DNA of 64,000 nt from Amycolatopsis suaedae (GCF_004214935.1 NZ_SFCC01000015.1:1-64000), one strand, 5' to 3'; positions 45,133-53,696 are shown, counted from the stretch's first letter. The notes: generated by a model not told the origin, from the letters alone. Translations and numbers: made by a program.

Positions 45133-45657
45133 GTGGCCGACCTGCCTGACGTCGAGCGCATGGTGAGCGACTGGCAGCGGGACGTGACCGAGAAGGCGAG
45201 ACGGTACGACGAGCTGCGTGCGCGCGTCGAGGAGATCTCGGTCACCGAGTCCGCCGCCGGGGGCGCCGTGACGGTCACCGTCGGGCCGAACGGCGCGGCG
45301 ACCGACGTGCGCATGACGCAGGCTGTCACCCGGATGTCGCCGGACGACCTGGCCGCCGGGGTGCTGTGGGCGTTGCGGAAGGCCCAGTCGCGCTATCCGG
45401 AACGGCTGGCGGAGATCGCCGAGGACGTCGTCGGCGACGACCCGACCGCGCGGCAGCTGGTGGACACCGCGGCCGCGGCCTTCCCGCCGGTGGTGGGCGA
45501 GGAGCCCGCAGCGCCCGAGCCGATGGGCCGTGAGCTGCGGGTGGAGCAGGAGGCCGAGGACCGCCCGGCCCCGCCCGCTCCGGTGCGCACGCCCCGCCGT
45601 CGCCGTCCGGATGAGGACGACGCGTTCGAGCACCAGACCTTCATGCGCAGGCAATGA
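45133..45657 (+). CDS. YbaB/EbfC-family nucleoid-associated-like protein
   Basis: The 174-residue protein has a YbaB-like domain (residues 1 to about 110) made of a long N-terminal helix (ERMVSDWQRDVTEKARRYDELRARVEEI), a beta hairpin (GGAVTVTVGPNGAATDVRM) and C-terminal helices, followed by a Pro/Arg/Glu-rich tail. In Pseudonocardiaceae such genes commonly precede polymorphic-toxin or type VII substrate loci. GGAGGT lies 7 bases before GTG 45133. The next gene starts in an ATGA overlap. Confidence 0.85.
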   Translation: MADLPDVERMVSDWQRDVTEKARRYDELRARVEEISVTESAAGGAVTVTVGPNGAATDVRMTQAVTRMSPDDLAAGVLWALRKAQSRYPERLAEIAEDVVGDDPTARQLVDTAAAAFPPVVGEEPAAPEPMGRELRVEQEAEDRPAPPAPVRTPRRRRPDEDDAFEHQTFMRRQ

Positions 45658-46337
45658 ACATCGACCAGCTGGCCACCTGGCTGCTGGCCGAGGGGCGGGC
45701 CGTTCCGGACACGCTCGTGCCGTGCACGCCCGCCGAGATCGACGAGGTGCGCGAGGCGCAACAGATCCGTCTGCCCGCCGAGTACGAGCGCTTCCTGGGC
45801 ACGATGGGCCGTCGCGCGGGGAACCTGCTGCGTGGTACCGACGTGTTCTACCCGGCGATCGTCGAGCTGGCCGACGAGTTCCGGGCCGCGGCCGATGAGT
45901 TCGGTGTCGCGTCCGGGTCGGTCCTGCTGGGCATGCACCAGGGGTACGTCCTGTACTGGCTGGACGTGGACGGGCGGGTGTGCTCGTTCACCGAGGGCGA
46001 CAGCGAAGCCGGCCCGACATGGCCGTCGCTACCGGGCTTCCTGGCCGATCAGGCCGGTGCCGAGCTGCGGCTGCTCCAGGGCGGGGATCCGGTGTTCGCC
46101 GTGCTCGGCCCCGCGGTGCCCGACGCCGGCGGGGTGCGGGTCCCGGGGCGCTGTCATGCCGGGCCGGTGCGGGTCGGTGACCGCTTCGCCTACGCCGACG
46201 GGCTCGCCGTGTCGTTACGGGTGGAGTCGATCAGCTGCTACGGCAGGTCTGTACCGGAGCTGGACGCCGGGGTCAGCGCCGAGCTGGTGCTGTCCGGCGA
46301 CGGCGAGCTGGCCCCCGGCGTCCACCTGCGCTCCTAG
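45654..46337 (+). CDS. SUKH (SMI1/KNR4)-domain protein fused to an EF-Tu domain II-like barrel
   Basis: The 227-residue protein starts with an SMI1/KNR4-like region (about 1-140: AEIDEVREAQQIRLPAEYERFLGTMG, DEFGVASGSVLLGMHQGYVLYW). The C-terminal 80 residues (GPVRVGDRF, VSLRVESISCYGRSVPELDAG, SAELVLSG) look like the beta-barrel of translation elongation factors. SUKH proteins are often toxin immunity proteins. No toxin gene lies beside it; it overlaps the YbaB gene by 4 bases and its stop overlaps the stop of the convergent ABC gene. Confidence 0.8.
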   Translation: MNIDQLATWLLAEGRAVPDTLVPCTPAEIDEVREAQQIRLPAEYERFLGTMGRRAGNLLRGTDVFYPAIVELADEFRAAADEFGVASGSVLLGMHQGYVLYWLDVDGRVCSFTEGDSEAGPTWPSLPGFLADQAGAELRLLQGGDPVFAVLGPAVPDAGGVRVPGRCHAGPVRVGDRFAYADGLAVSLRVESISCYGRSVPELDAGVSAELVLSGDGELAPGVHLRS

Positions 46338-49300
46338 GCCCGCTCCCAGAGGCGTGCGTACGGGCCGTTCGCGGCCAGCAGGTCGGCATGTGTGCCGTGC
46401 TCGACGATCCGCCCGTGGTCCAGCACCGCGATCCGGTCCGCCCGCGCGGCGGTGGCCAGCCGGTGTGCCACGACGAACGTCGTGCGCCTGCGGGTGAGCT
46501 GGTCGGTCGCCCGCAGCACGGTCGCCTCCGTCGCCGGGTCGAGCGCCGCGGTGGCCTCGTCGAGCAGCAGCACGTCCGGATCGACCAGCTCGGCCCTGGC
46601 CAGCGCCACCAGCTGCCGCTGGCCCGCCGACAGCGACCGCCCGCGCTCGCCGACCGGCTGCCGGAAGCCCGCGGGCAGCGCGGCGACGGCCGTCAGCGCG
46701 CCGACCGCCCGTGCCGCGGCCTCGACCTCGGCGTCGGTGGCCGAGGGCCTGCCGTAGCGGATGTTGTCGGCCACCGTCCCGGAGAACAGGTGTGCCTCCT
46801 GCGGCACGACGCCGAGCCGGTGCCGCAGGCCGGCCAGCTCGTACCTGCGAACGTCCACCCCGTCGACACGGACCACGCCGTCGGTCACGTCGTAGAACCG
46901 CGCCACCAGCTTCACGACGGTCGACTTGCCGGCCCCGGTGGCACCGACCAGCGCCACCGTCTCGCCGGCGGCCACGTCCAGCGAGACGCCGGCGAGGGCA
47001 CGTTCGTCCGTACCGGCGTAGCTGAAGTCGACGTCGTCCAGCCGCACCTCGCCACGCAGCCGCTCCGGCACCGCGACCGGGTCGGCCGGTTCGGGTACCG
47101 ACGTCGGGGTGTGCAGCAGGTCGGCGATGCGCCGCAAGCCCACGCGGGCCTGCTGGTAGCCGTCGAAGATCGTCGACAGCTGCTGGATCGGCGCGAAGAA
47201 CAGGCCCAGGTACAGCAGGAACGCCAGCAGCACACCGGCGCCGAGGGTCCCGTCGGCGACCCGCTGGGCGCCCACCAGCAGCACCACCGCCTCGGCCAGG
47301 CCGGACAGCAGCGTGACGAACGGGAAGTACGTGGCGATGTAGCGTTGCGCCCGCAGCCGCGATCGGCGGTAGGCATCGCTGCGAGAGGCGAACCGCTGGG
47401 CCGTTCGCTCCTCCCTGGTGTACGCCTGTGCCACTCGCAGACCGCTGACGTTCTCCTGCATGTCGGCGTTGACCAGGCTGACCCTCTCCCTTGCCTCGGT
47501 GTAGGCGGCCGAGGACAGCCTGCGGAAGACGACCGTGGCCACGACCAGCACCGGCAGCACCGCCAGTGCGTACAACGCCAGCGACGGGTCGATGACCAGC
47601 AGCGCGACGGAGATCCCGCCCAGCGTCAGCGCACTCACCACGGCCGTGGCCAGACCGGTCTGCAGGAACGTCGACAGCGCGTCGACGTCGGTGGTCATCC
47701 GGGTCATGATCTTGCCGGACAGCTCGCGCTCGTAGTAGTCCAGCCCGAGCCGTTGCAGGTGGGCGTAGCTGCGGACACGAAGCGTGTAGAGCACCGTCTC
47801 GCCGGTACGGGCGGTCAGCCGGGTGTACAGGTGGACGGCGACCCAGTTGGCCACGATCACCACCGCGCCGATACCCGCCACCAGCCACACCACGTGTTCC
47901 GCGCCGGTGCGCACGCCGTTGTCGACGCCCTGCTGGTACAGCGCGGGCAACGCGATCGCCGCGACGGCGTCCAGCCCGACCAGCCCGATCACCAGCGCGA
48001 GCAGGCCGCGGACCGGCCGCAGCATCCGGGACAGCCGGAACCGCGGGTCGGGTTCGGCCGCCTGGCCGGGCGTCACCGGCGGGGTGTCGACGGCGGGGGG
48101 AAGCTGCCGGACGGCTTCCATGAGGTTCTCGTCAGGCGGAAGCGCCAGTGTCCCGTTCGCGTCCTGGCTCGCCCGATACTGGACAGGCTCGTCGACGGGA
48201 GGCGGCCACAGGCGCGGCGTCACGCCGGTCTCGTCGCGCTCCAGCGGGTCACAGCAGCCCCTGGTCTCGACGTCGTCGCCGGACACCAGCTCCCGGTACA
48301 GCTCGCAGCGCTGCTCCAGTTCCTCGGCGGTGCCGACGTCGACCACTCCGCCCGCGTCCAGCACGGCGATCCGGTCGGCCAGCGCCAGCGTCGACCGCCG
48401 GTGCGCGATCAGGATCGTCGTCCGGCTCGCGGTGACCTCGCGCAACGTGTCGTGAATGGTCGCCTCGGTGACCGTGTCGACGGCCGACGTCGCGTCGTCG
48501 AGCAGGAGCACCCTCGGGTCGGTGATCAGTGCCCTGGCCAGGCCCAGCCGCTGCCGCTGGCCGCCGGACAGGGTGAGCCCGCGCTCGCCGACGACCGTGT
48601 CGTAGCCGTCCGGCAGCGCGGTGATGAACTCGTGGGCTGCCGCGGCCTTCGCCGCCGCGACGACCTCTGCGTCGGAGGCGTCCGGCCTGCCGTAGGCGAT
48701 GTTGTCGCGGATCGACGAGGAGAACAGGAACGCCTCCTCGAACACCACGCCGATGGCCTGCCGCAGCTCGGTGAGCCGCAGGTCGCGGACGTCGATGCCG
48801 CCCACCGCGACCGAGCCGGCGTGGACGTCGTAGAACCGCGGCAGCAGCAGCGAGATCGTCGACTTGCCGGACCCCGCCGTGCCGACCAGCGCCAGGGTCT
48901 CGCCGGGCCGGGCCCGCAGGGACAGCCCGTCGAGCACGGGCTCGCTGCGCGTGTAGCCGAACCTGACGTCGGTCAGCTCGACCTCGAGCGGCCCGTCGGG
49001 CAGGCCGACCGCGTCCGGGCGCTCGGTCACTTCGGGCTGGGCGTCGATCAGCTCGTGCACCCGGTCGGCCCCGGCGCGGGAGAGCTGGGCCTGCACGATG
49101 AGGCTGGTGATCATCCTGGCCGGGCCGACCAGGCCACCGACGTAGGTGGCGAACGCCAGGAACGTCCCGAGGCTGACCTGGCCGTGCAGCGCGAGGAGCC
49201 CGCCCGCTGCCAGCACCGCCACCTGACCGGCAGCGGGAAGTGCCGCCGTGGTGGCGGCGGGCACCGACGTCAGCCTCGCCGCCCGCATCCGCTCGCCGAA

Positions 49301-50044
49301 CAGCCGCCGCGCGGCCCGTTCCAGCCGGGCGACCTCCCTGGCCTCCTGGCCGAAGCCCTTCACCACCCGCACGCCGGTGACGGTCTCCTCGACGTGCTGG
49401 GCCAGGTCGGCAGCCCGCTGCTGGGCCGACCACGTCGCGGGCAGCAGGCGTTTGCGGCTGACGGCCAGCGCGATCGCCACCGCGGGCGTCACCACCAGCG
49501 CGATGAGCGTGAGCGCCGGGGACATCCACAGCATCGCGCCCAGCGAGAGCACGGCGAACACCAGCGAGCCGGCCGACAGCGGTACCTGCATGAGGATGGC
49601 GGTCACCAGTTGCAGGTCGCTGATGGCGCGGGCGGCGATCTGGCCGGTACGCAGGCTGTCCTGCTTGCCGCCGTCGAGCCGGGACACCGAGCCGAACACG
49701 GCCTGCCGCAGGTCGTGCTGGACGTCCAGGGCGAGCCTGCCGCCCACGTACCGGCGCACGAACGCCGTGGCGAACGACAGCAGCTGCAGCCCGGCGAGCC
49801 CGGCGACGAGCCAGCCGAGGACGTCCGTCCGGCCGACGACGGCGCCGTCGACGGCCTCCCGGACCAGCAGGGGCGCGACGGCCTGCAGCCCGACGCCGAA
49901 CACGGCGGCGCCGAGCGCCAGCACGACCAGCACGGGGTGCCGCCAGCAGGCGGCGGCGAGGCGCCTGATCCAGCCCTGCCGGGCGGGTGGTGTGGTGGGT
50001 GGCGGCGCGAGCGGCAGCCGGGGTCTCGGTGGAGCGGTGGTCAC
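46334..50044 (-). CDS. Fused heterodimer-type ABC exporter (two TMD-NBD halves)
   Basis: The 1236-residue protein joins two exporter halves. Half 1 has six helices, Walker A GTAGSGKST (near 390), signature LSGGQRQ and Walker B LLLDDATSAVD (near 518), with Asp in place of the catalytic Glu. Half 2 has Walker A GATGAGKST (near 1036), signature LSAGQRQ and the normal LLLDEATAALD (near 1161). One ATP site is therefore degenerate, as in heterodimeric exporters. Length and layout resemble mycobacterial Rv0194, a multidrug exporter. Start GTG 50044 has a TAACCT -10 box 6 bases upstream. Confidence 0.93.
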   Translation of the reverse strand: MTTAPPRPRLPLAPPPTTPPARQGWIRRLAAACWRHPVLVVLALGAAVFGVGLQAVAPLLVREAVDGAVVGRTDVLGWLVAGLAGLQLLSFATAFVRRYVGGRLALDVQHDLRQAVFGSVSRLDGGKQDSLRTGQIAARAISDLQLVTAILMQVPLSAGSLVFAVLSLGAMLWMSPALTLIALVVTPAVAIALAVSRKRLLPATWSAQQRAADLAQHVEETVTGVRVVKGFGQEAREVARLERAARRLFGERMRAARLTSVPAATTAALPAAGQVAVLAAGGLLALHGQVSLGTFLAFATYVGGLVGPARMITSLIVQAQLSRAGADRVHELIDAQPEVTERPDAVGLPDGPLEVELTDVRFGYTRSEPVLDGLSLRARPGETLALVGTAGSGKSTISLLLPRFYDVHAGSVAVGGIDVRDLRLTELRQAIGVVFEEAFLFSSSIRDNIAYGRPDASDAEVVAAAKAAAAHEFITALPDGYDTVVGERGLTLSGGQRQRLGLARALITDPRVLLLDDATSAVDTVTEATIHDTLREVTASRTTILIAHRRSTLALADRIAVLDAGGVVDVGTAEELEQRCELYRELVSGDDVETRGCCDPLERDETGVTPRLWPPPVDEPVQYRASQDANGTLALPPDENLMEAVRQLPPAVDTPPVTPGQAAEPDPRFRLSRMLRPVRGLLALVIGLVGLDAVAAIALPALYQQGVDNGVRTGAEHVVWLVAGIGAVVIVANWVAVHLYTRLTARTGETVLYTLRVRSYAHLQRLGLDYYERELSGKIMTRMTTDVDALSTFLQTGLATAVVSALTLGGISVALLVIDPSLALYALAVLPVLVVATVVFRRLSSAAYTEARERVSLVNADMQENVSGLRVAQAYTREERTAQRFASRSDAYRRSRLRAQRYIATYFPFVTLLSGLAEAVVLLVGAQRVADGTLGAGVLLAFLLYLGLFFAPIQQLSTIFDGYQQARVGLRRIADLLHTPTSVPEPADPVAVPERLRGEVRLDDVDFSYAGTDERALAGVSLDVAAGETVALVGATGAGKSTVVKLVARFYDVTDGVVRVDGVDVRRYELAGLRHRLGVVPQEAHLFSGTVADNIRYGRPSATDAEVEAAARAVGALTAVAALPAGFRQPVGERGRSLSAGQRQLVALARAELVDPDVLLLDEATAALDPATEATVLRATDQLTRRRTTFVVAHRLATAARADRIAVLDHGRIVEHGTHADLLAANGPYARLWERA

Positions 50045-50050
50045 TCAGCC

Positions 50051-50056
50051 AGGTTA
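50051..50056 (-). promoter_or_regulatory. Leaderless -10 box of the fused ABC exporter
   Basis: TAACCT on the minus strand ends 6 bases before the GTG start; there is no Shine-Dalgarno motif. The -35 is unclear. Confidence 0.4.
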
Positions 50057-50085
50057 TGCGCAGCCACCGACGAGCCCGGGTACAC

Positions 50086-50182
50086 GCCGTCAGCGCCTCC
50101 ACATCGCTGAGGCAGAAGCCTCGGAGGCGCTGACGGCAGCGAAGCCGCCTGGGGGAGTGTGGGGTCTCACAACGGCTTCGCT
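50086..50182. other. Two adjacent hairpins upstream of the fused exporter
   Basis: Hairpin 1: GCCGTCAGCGCCTCC (50086-50100) pairs perfectly with 50123-50137; its 22-nt loop contains GAGGC-AGAA-GCCTC. Hairpin 2: AGCGAAGCCG (50138-50147) pairs with 50173-50182 around 25 nt. They touch end to end in the 219-base gap between two minus-strand ABC genes. No T-run follows on either strand. They may terminate the upstream ABC-2 operon or form a regulatory structure. The flanking 50160-50240 is noticeably AT-richer. Confidence 0.45.
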
Positions 50183-50263
50183 TGCGGTGAACTTACTTGT
50201 TTCACCTTCGAAAAACCTTGCAGTCCGCTTGCAGCGCTGGTCAAGAGCTGCCGGTCGGGCCGA

Positions 50264-51151
50264 TCAGGTGATGTCCCGCCGCTGGTTGGCGGCCCAGCCC
50301 CCGACGAAGAACGCCAGCGTCCAGCCGAGGAACACCAGCGCGGATGCCCACCAGCTGATGACGCCGGGTGCGCCGGCGGCCAGTTGCAGGCCGAGTTTGT
50401 CGAACACGTCCACGGTACCCGGAATGTTGAGTGAATCGAAACCGAAAGCGTCCGCCGCGATCCCGCCGACGATGCCGTTGGCCGTTCCGTTGGGCAGCAG
50501 TGCGCCGAGGACGTCGATCTCGGCACTCGTCCACATGATCAGGACCAGGACGTTCTCGACGATCAGCATGTAGATGGTCAGCAGCACGACGGCCAGCACG
50601 ACGTTGTTCAGCACGGCTCCCACGCCGATGCCGAACAACGTGACCAGCACGTAGGCCAGCAGCGTCCCGCCCAGCGCGCCCAGCCACTGGCCCGCGCTGG
50701 GCAGCCGCGCCGAGTCCACGGTCATCACGGTGGCCAGCGCCGCGACGGCGAAGCTGACCAGGCCGTACAGCAGGCCCCAGACCAGGTAGGTGAGCATCTT
50801 CGCGCCGAGCGCGGATACCCGGTTCGGTGCGGTGAGGAACGTCGTCGTGATGGTCTTGCTCCGGTACTCGCCCGCCAGCGCGAACACACCGAAGATCATC
50901 GGGACCAGCTGGGCGATGTTCACGCCGTGCGCCAGCGACAGCATGCCGACCGGCAATTCCTCGACGTCGAGCCCGATGCCCGAGGCGATCTCCCTGGCCG
51001 GGCCCCTGCCGATGAAGTCGACGAAGTCGTTGGTGATCTGGCCCCAGGCGAACGACATCCAGAACCCGGCCAGCACCAGCGGGATCAGCAGCACCCACCA
51101 GCTGTTCAGCGTGAGCGTCTTGCGGAACTCCGCCTTGATCAGGCCGCCCAT
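50264..51151 (-). CDS. ABC-2-type transporter permease
   Basis: The 295-residue membrane protein has six hydrophobic helices and an N-terminal amphipathic GGLIKAEFRKTLTLNSWW, standard for ABC-2 permeases. GEYRSKTITTTFLTAPNR is the typical cytosolic loop. ATG 51151 overlaps the ATPase stop by one base (TGATG). A TTG at 51154 is less likely. The substrate is unknown. Confidence 0.9.
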   Translation of the reverse strand: MGGLIKAEFRKTLTLNSWWVLLIPLVLAGFWMSFAWGQITNDFVDFIGRGPAREIASGIGLDVEELPVGMLSLAHGVNIAQLVPMIFGVFALAGEYRSKTITTTFLTAPNRVSALGAKMLTYLVWGLLYGLVSFAVAALATVMTVDSARLPSAGQWLGALGGTLLAYVLVTLFGIGVGAVLNNVVLAVVLLTIYMLIVENVLVLIMWTSAEIDVLGALLPNGTANGIVGGIAADAFGFDSLNIPGTVDVFDKLGLQLAAGAPGVISWWASALVFLGWTLAFFVGGWAANQRRDIT

Positions 51152-52155
51152 CAACGCTGCCCTCCCCAGCCCTGCGGGGGCTGCTGGTAGTACTGCTGTT
51201 GTTGCTGGTAGTACTGCTGCCGGGGTGGCGGTGGCGGCCCGTGCTGGGCCGTGAACTGGCCGGCGGTGAGGCCGAAGTACATCTTCTCCAGGTCCGCCTT
51301 GTCCTCGTGCATGCCGTAGACGGCGACGCCGGTGGTCAGCGCGAGGTCACCGACCTGCTCGACGGTGGCCCCGGCGACGGCGAGGTGGCCGTCCGGCATC
51401 GACTCCAGCTGGGTCAGCCCGGCCTCCTGCAGCGCGGTCGCCAGCTTCGCCGCGTCGGAGACCCGCACGAACACCCTGGGCTGCTGCCGCTTGCGCAGCT
51501 CGTCGATCGTGCCGAAGTACCTGGTCATGCCCGCGCTGATGATCACGACCTGGTCGATGGTCTGCTCGACCTCGGCCAGCAGGTGGCTGGACACCAGCAC
51601 CGTGCGGCCCTGCTGGGCGAACGAGCGCAGGAACTTCCGCAGCCAGGCGATGCCCTCCGGGTCGAGGCCGTTGGCCGGTTCGTCCAGCACGAGCACCTGC
51701 GGGTCGCCGAGCAGCGCGGTCGCCAGTGCGAGCCGCTGCCGCATGCCAAGGGAGAACTCGCCCGCTCTGCGGTCGGCGGCCGGGCTCAGCCCGACCAGGC
51801 CGAGGACCTCGTCGGCCCTGCGGTCGGGGACGCCGATGGCCGCGGCGTAGACGAGCAGGTGGTTGCGCGCGGTACGGCGCGGGTGGAAGCCCTCGTTCTC
51901 CAGCACCGAGCCGACGACCCGTGCCGGGTTGCCCAGCTGGTCGTGTGGCCTGCCGTTGATCGTGGCGATGCCCGCGCTCGGTGTCACCAGGCCCAGCAGC
52001 ATGCGCAGGGTGGTCGTCTTGCCGGCGCCGTTCGGGCCGAGGAAGCCGGTCACCGAGCCCGGTTCCACCGTGAAGCTGAGGTTCTGGACCGCCGCGATGC
52101 TGCCGAACCGCTTGCTGAGGTTCTGCACCGCGATGCGGCCACTGCCGTCGTGCAT
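51151..52155 (-). CDS. ABC-2-type transporter ATPase with Gln/Tyr-rich tail
   Basis: The 334-residue ATPase starts MHDGSGRIAVQNLSKRFG (AAGGGG upstream; an earlier ATG at 52194 is possible). It has Walker A GPNGAGKTTTLRMLLGL, signature FSLGMRQRLALATALL and Walker B VLVLDEPANGLDPEG. A C-terminal regulatory domain is followed by a proline run and a tail rich in Gln and Tyr (YYQQQQQYY, about residues 306-334), encoded by an imperfect direct repeat at 51183-51223. It forms an operon with the permease. Confidence 0.92.
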   Translation of the reverse strand: MHDGSGRIAVQNLSKRFGSIAAVQNLSFTVEPGSVTGFLGPNGAGKTTTLRMLLGLVTPSAGIATINGRPHDQLGNPARVVGSVLENEGFHPRRTARNHLLVYAAAIGVPDRRADEVLGLVGLSPAADRRAGEFSLGMRQRLALATALLGDPQVLVLDEPANGLDPEGIAWLRKFLRSFAQQGRTVLVSSHLLAEVEQTIDQVVIISAGMTRYFGTIDELRKRQQPRVFVRVSDAAKLATALQEAGLTQLESMPDGHLAVAGATVEQVGDLALTTGVAVYGMHEDKADLEKMYFGLTAGQFTAQHGPPPPPRQQYYQQQQQYYQQPPQGWGGQR

Positions 52156-52365
52156 GCGTGCCCCTTGGGTCGTCCTGCCGATCAGGTCGCTCATCCTGCC
52201 GCACACACCGGGGTCGCGGCGCGGCGAGGCACGCCGGCGCGGGAAGCGACGTTCGTCACGCTCCGCTGTGAAAACCCTCCTGTGGGACCACGGGGGAAAC
52301 GGGTGGTTTTCCGTTGAACCCCCAGGTCAGGGCGTAGTTGTTGAAGCAGTAACTAGATTAAGCGC

Positions 52366-52493
52366 GGATTCGTGGACAACTATTTGTCGCAACTTGGGCA
52401 CCCTGGCGAGCGAACTCGGCCAAAGTTGCCTAAGCTATGTGGTGGCGGCCCGCTCCCAGTGACCCCCAGGCTGGTTGAGCGGGCCGCCCTTTT
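52366..52493 (+). ncRNA. Candidate small RNA ending in an orphan terminator
   Basis: On the plus strand, TAGATT at 52354-52359 is a good -10 box. Downstream are a bulged hairpin (GCAACTT at 52389-52395 with AAGTTGC at 52423-52429) and a strong GC stem (52444-52455 with 52477-52488) followed by CTTTTG. No plus-strand gene precedes this terminator. A transcript of about 125 nt is predicted. A 7-bp dyad (52270-52276 with 52305-52311) lies further upstream. The -35 box is weak, and expression is unproven. It may also overlap the promoter of the minus-strand ABC ATPase. Confidence 0.4.
52444..52492 (+). terminator. Intrinsic terminator with T-run, no gene upstream
   Basis: GGCGGCCCGCTC pairs with 52477-52488 around 21 nt and is followed by CTTTTG, the best classical intrinsic terminator in the window. 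The only plus-strand gene that could use it is a small RNA. Confidence 0.7.
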
Positions 52494-52514
52494 GTGTCCG
52501 TCGCCCGGACCCCA

Positions 52515-52575
52515 CAAGCACGTGGAGGCCACCTTCACTACGTCAGACGTAGTGAAGGTGGCCTTCACGTGCTTG
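52515..52575. repeat. Mosaic intergenic repeat, minimal copy B (61 bp)
   Basis: Arms 52515-52543 and 52547-52575 form a 29-bp inverted repeat with one mismatch around 3 nt. The outer part, AAGCACGTGNAGGCCACC, is the terminal repeat of the family; the centre is CTACGT-CAG-ACGTAG. No internal module is present, so the two terminal repeats abut. It ends 8 bases from the ald stop and can terminate ald. Confidence 0.88.
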
Positions 52576-52583
52576 GCGCCGGG

Positions 52584-53696
52584 CTAGAGCACCTCGGACA
52601 GCGGGGTGTGGGTCAGGCCGTGGGCGACGGCGACCGGCTCGTTGGTCAGCGCGCCCGCGTGCGTGTTGAGGCCCTTCGCCAGGCTCTCGTCCGCGGTCAG
52701 CGCCGCGTTCCAGCCCTTGTCCGCCAGCGCCACGGCGTAGGGCAGCGTGACGTTGGTTAGCGCGTAGGTCGACGTCCTCGGTACCGCGCCCGGCATGTTC
52801 GCCACGCAGTAGAACACCGAGTCGTGCACCTGGTAGGTCGGGTCGTCGTGGGTGGTCGGCCGGGTGTCGGCGAAGCAGCCACCCTGGTCGACGGAGATGT
52901 CGACCAGCACGCTGCCCGGCTTCATCCGCGAGACCAGGTCGTTGGACACCAGCTTCGGCGCCTTGGCACCCGGCACCAGCACGGCGCCGATCACCAGGTC
53001 GGCCTCCAGCACGGCCTGCTCCAGCGACAGCGCGTTGGAGGTCACCGTGCGGATCCGGCCGGCGAAGTCGTTGTCGATCTGCCGCAGCCGGTCGACGTTG
53101 GTGTCCAGGATCTCCACGTCCGACCCCATGCCGGCGGCGATCCGCGCGGCGTTCAGGCCGGCCACGCCACCGCCGATGACGACGACCCGCGCCGGGTGCA
53201 CACCCGGGACGCCGCCGGGCAGTACGCCCCGGCCGCCGCTGGGCTTCATCAGCGCGAACGCGCCGACCTGCGGGGCCAGCCTGCCCGCGACCTCGGACAT
53301 CGGCGCCAGCAGCGGCAGCGCGCGGTTCGGGGTCTGGACGGTCTCGTAGGCGACGGCCGTGGTGCCCGCGGCCAGCAGCGCCTCGGTCAGCGGCTGGTCG
53401 GCGGCCAGGTGCAGGTAGGTGAACAGCACCTGGTCACGGCGAAGGCGCGGGTACTCCTCGGCGATCGGCTCCTTGACCTTGAGAACCATCTCGCCCTCGG
53501 CCCAGGTCTCCTCGGCGTTGGCCAGGACCTTGGCACCCGCGGCCAGGTACTCCTCGTCGGTGATGGCGGACCCGGTGCCCGCCCCGGTCTCGACGAACAC
53601 CTCGTGGCCGCGCTGGGTCAGCTCGTGGACGCCGGCCGGCGTCAGCGCCACCCGGTACTCGTGCTTCTTGATCTCGCGGGGAACGGCGATGCGCAT
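52584..53696 (-). CDS. ald: Alanine dehydrogenase
   Basis: The 370-residue enzyme reversibly deaminates L-alanine to pyruvate with NAD. It starts MRIAVPREIKKHEYRVALTPAG, with GYEVxVE-like HEVFVETGAGTGSAITDEEY, the His in YLHLAADQ, and a Rossmann segment VVVIGGGVAGLNAARIAAGMG. AGGAG lies upstream of the ATG. Two near-identical 18-bp boxes lie upstream, next to a PucR-type regulator gene, the arrangement of AdeR-ald in Bacillus (knowledge). Confidence 0.96.
   Translation of the reverse strand: MRIAVPREIKKHEYRVALTPAGVHELTQRGHEVFVETGAGTGSAITDEEYLAAGAKVLANAEETWAEGEMVLKVKEPIAEEYPRLRRDQVLFTYLHLAADQPLTEALLAAGTTAVAYETVQTPNRALPLLAPMSEVAGRLAPQVGAFALMKPSGGRGVLPGGVPGVHPARVVVIGGGVAGLNAARIAAGMGSDVEILDTNVDRLRQIDNDFAGRIRTVTSNALSLEQAVLEADLVIGAVLVPGAKAPKLVSNDLVSRMKPGSVLVDISVDQGGCFADTRPTTHDDPTYQVHDSVFYCVANMPGAVPRTSTYALTNVTLPYAVALADKGWNAALTADESLAKGLNTHAGALTNEPVAVAHGLTHTPLSEVL

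Noticed and set aside
46388..50110. 1240-codon open frame antisense to the fused ABC exporter
   Set aside because: Arg/Gly/Gln/Asp-rich shadow with no domain; the opposite strand encodes a clear ABC protein.
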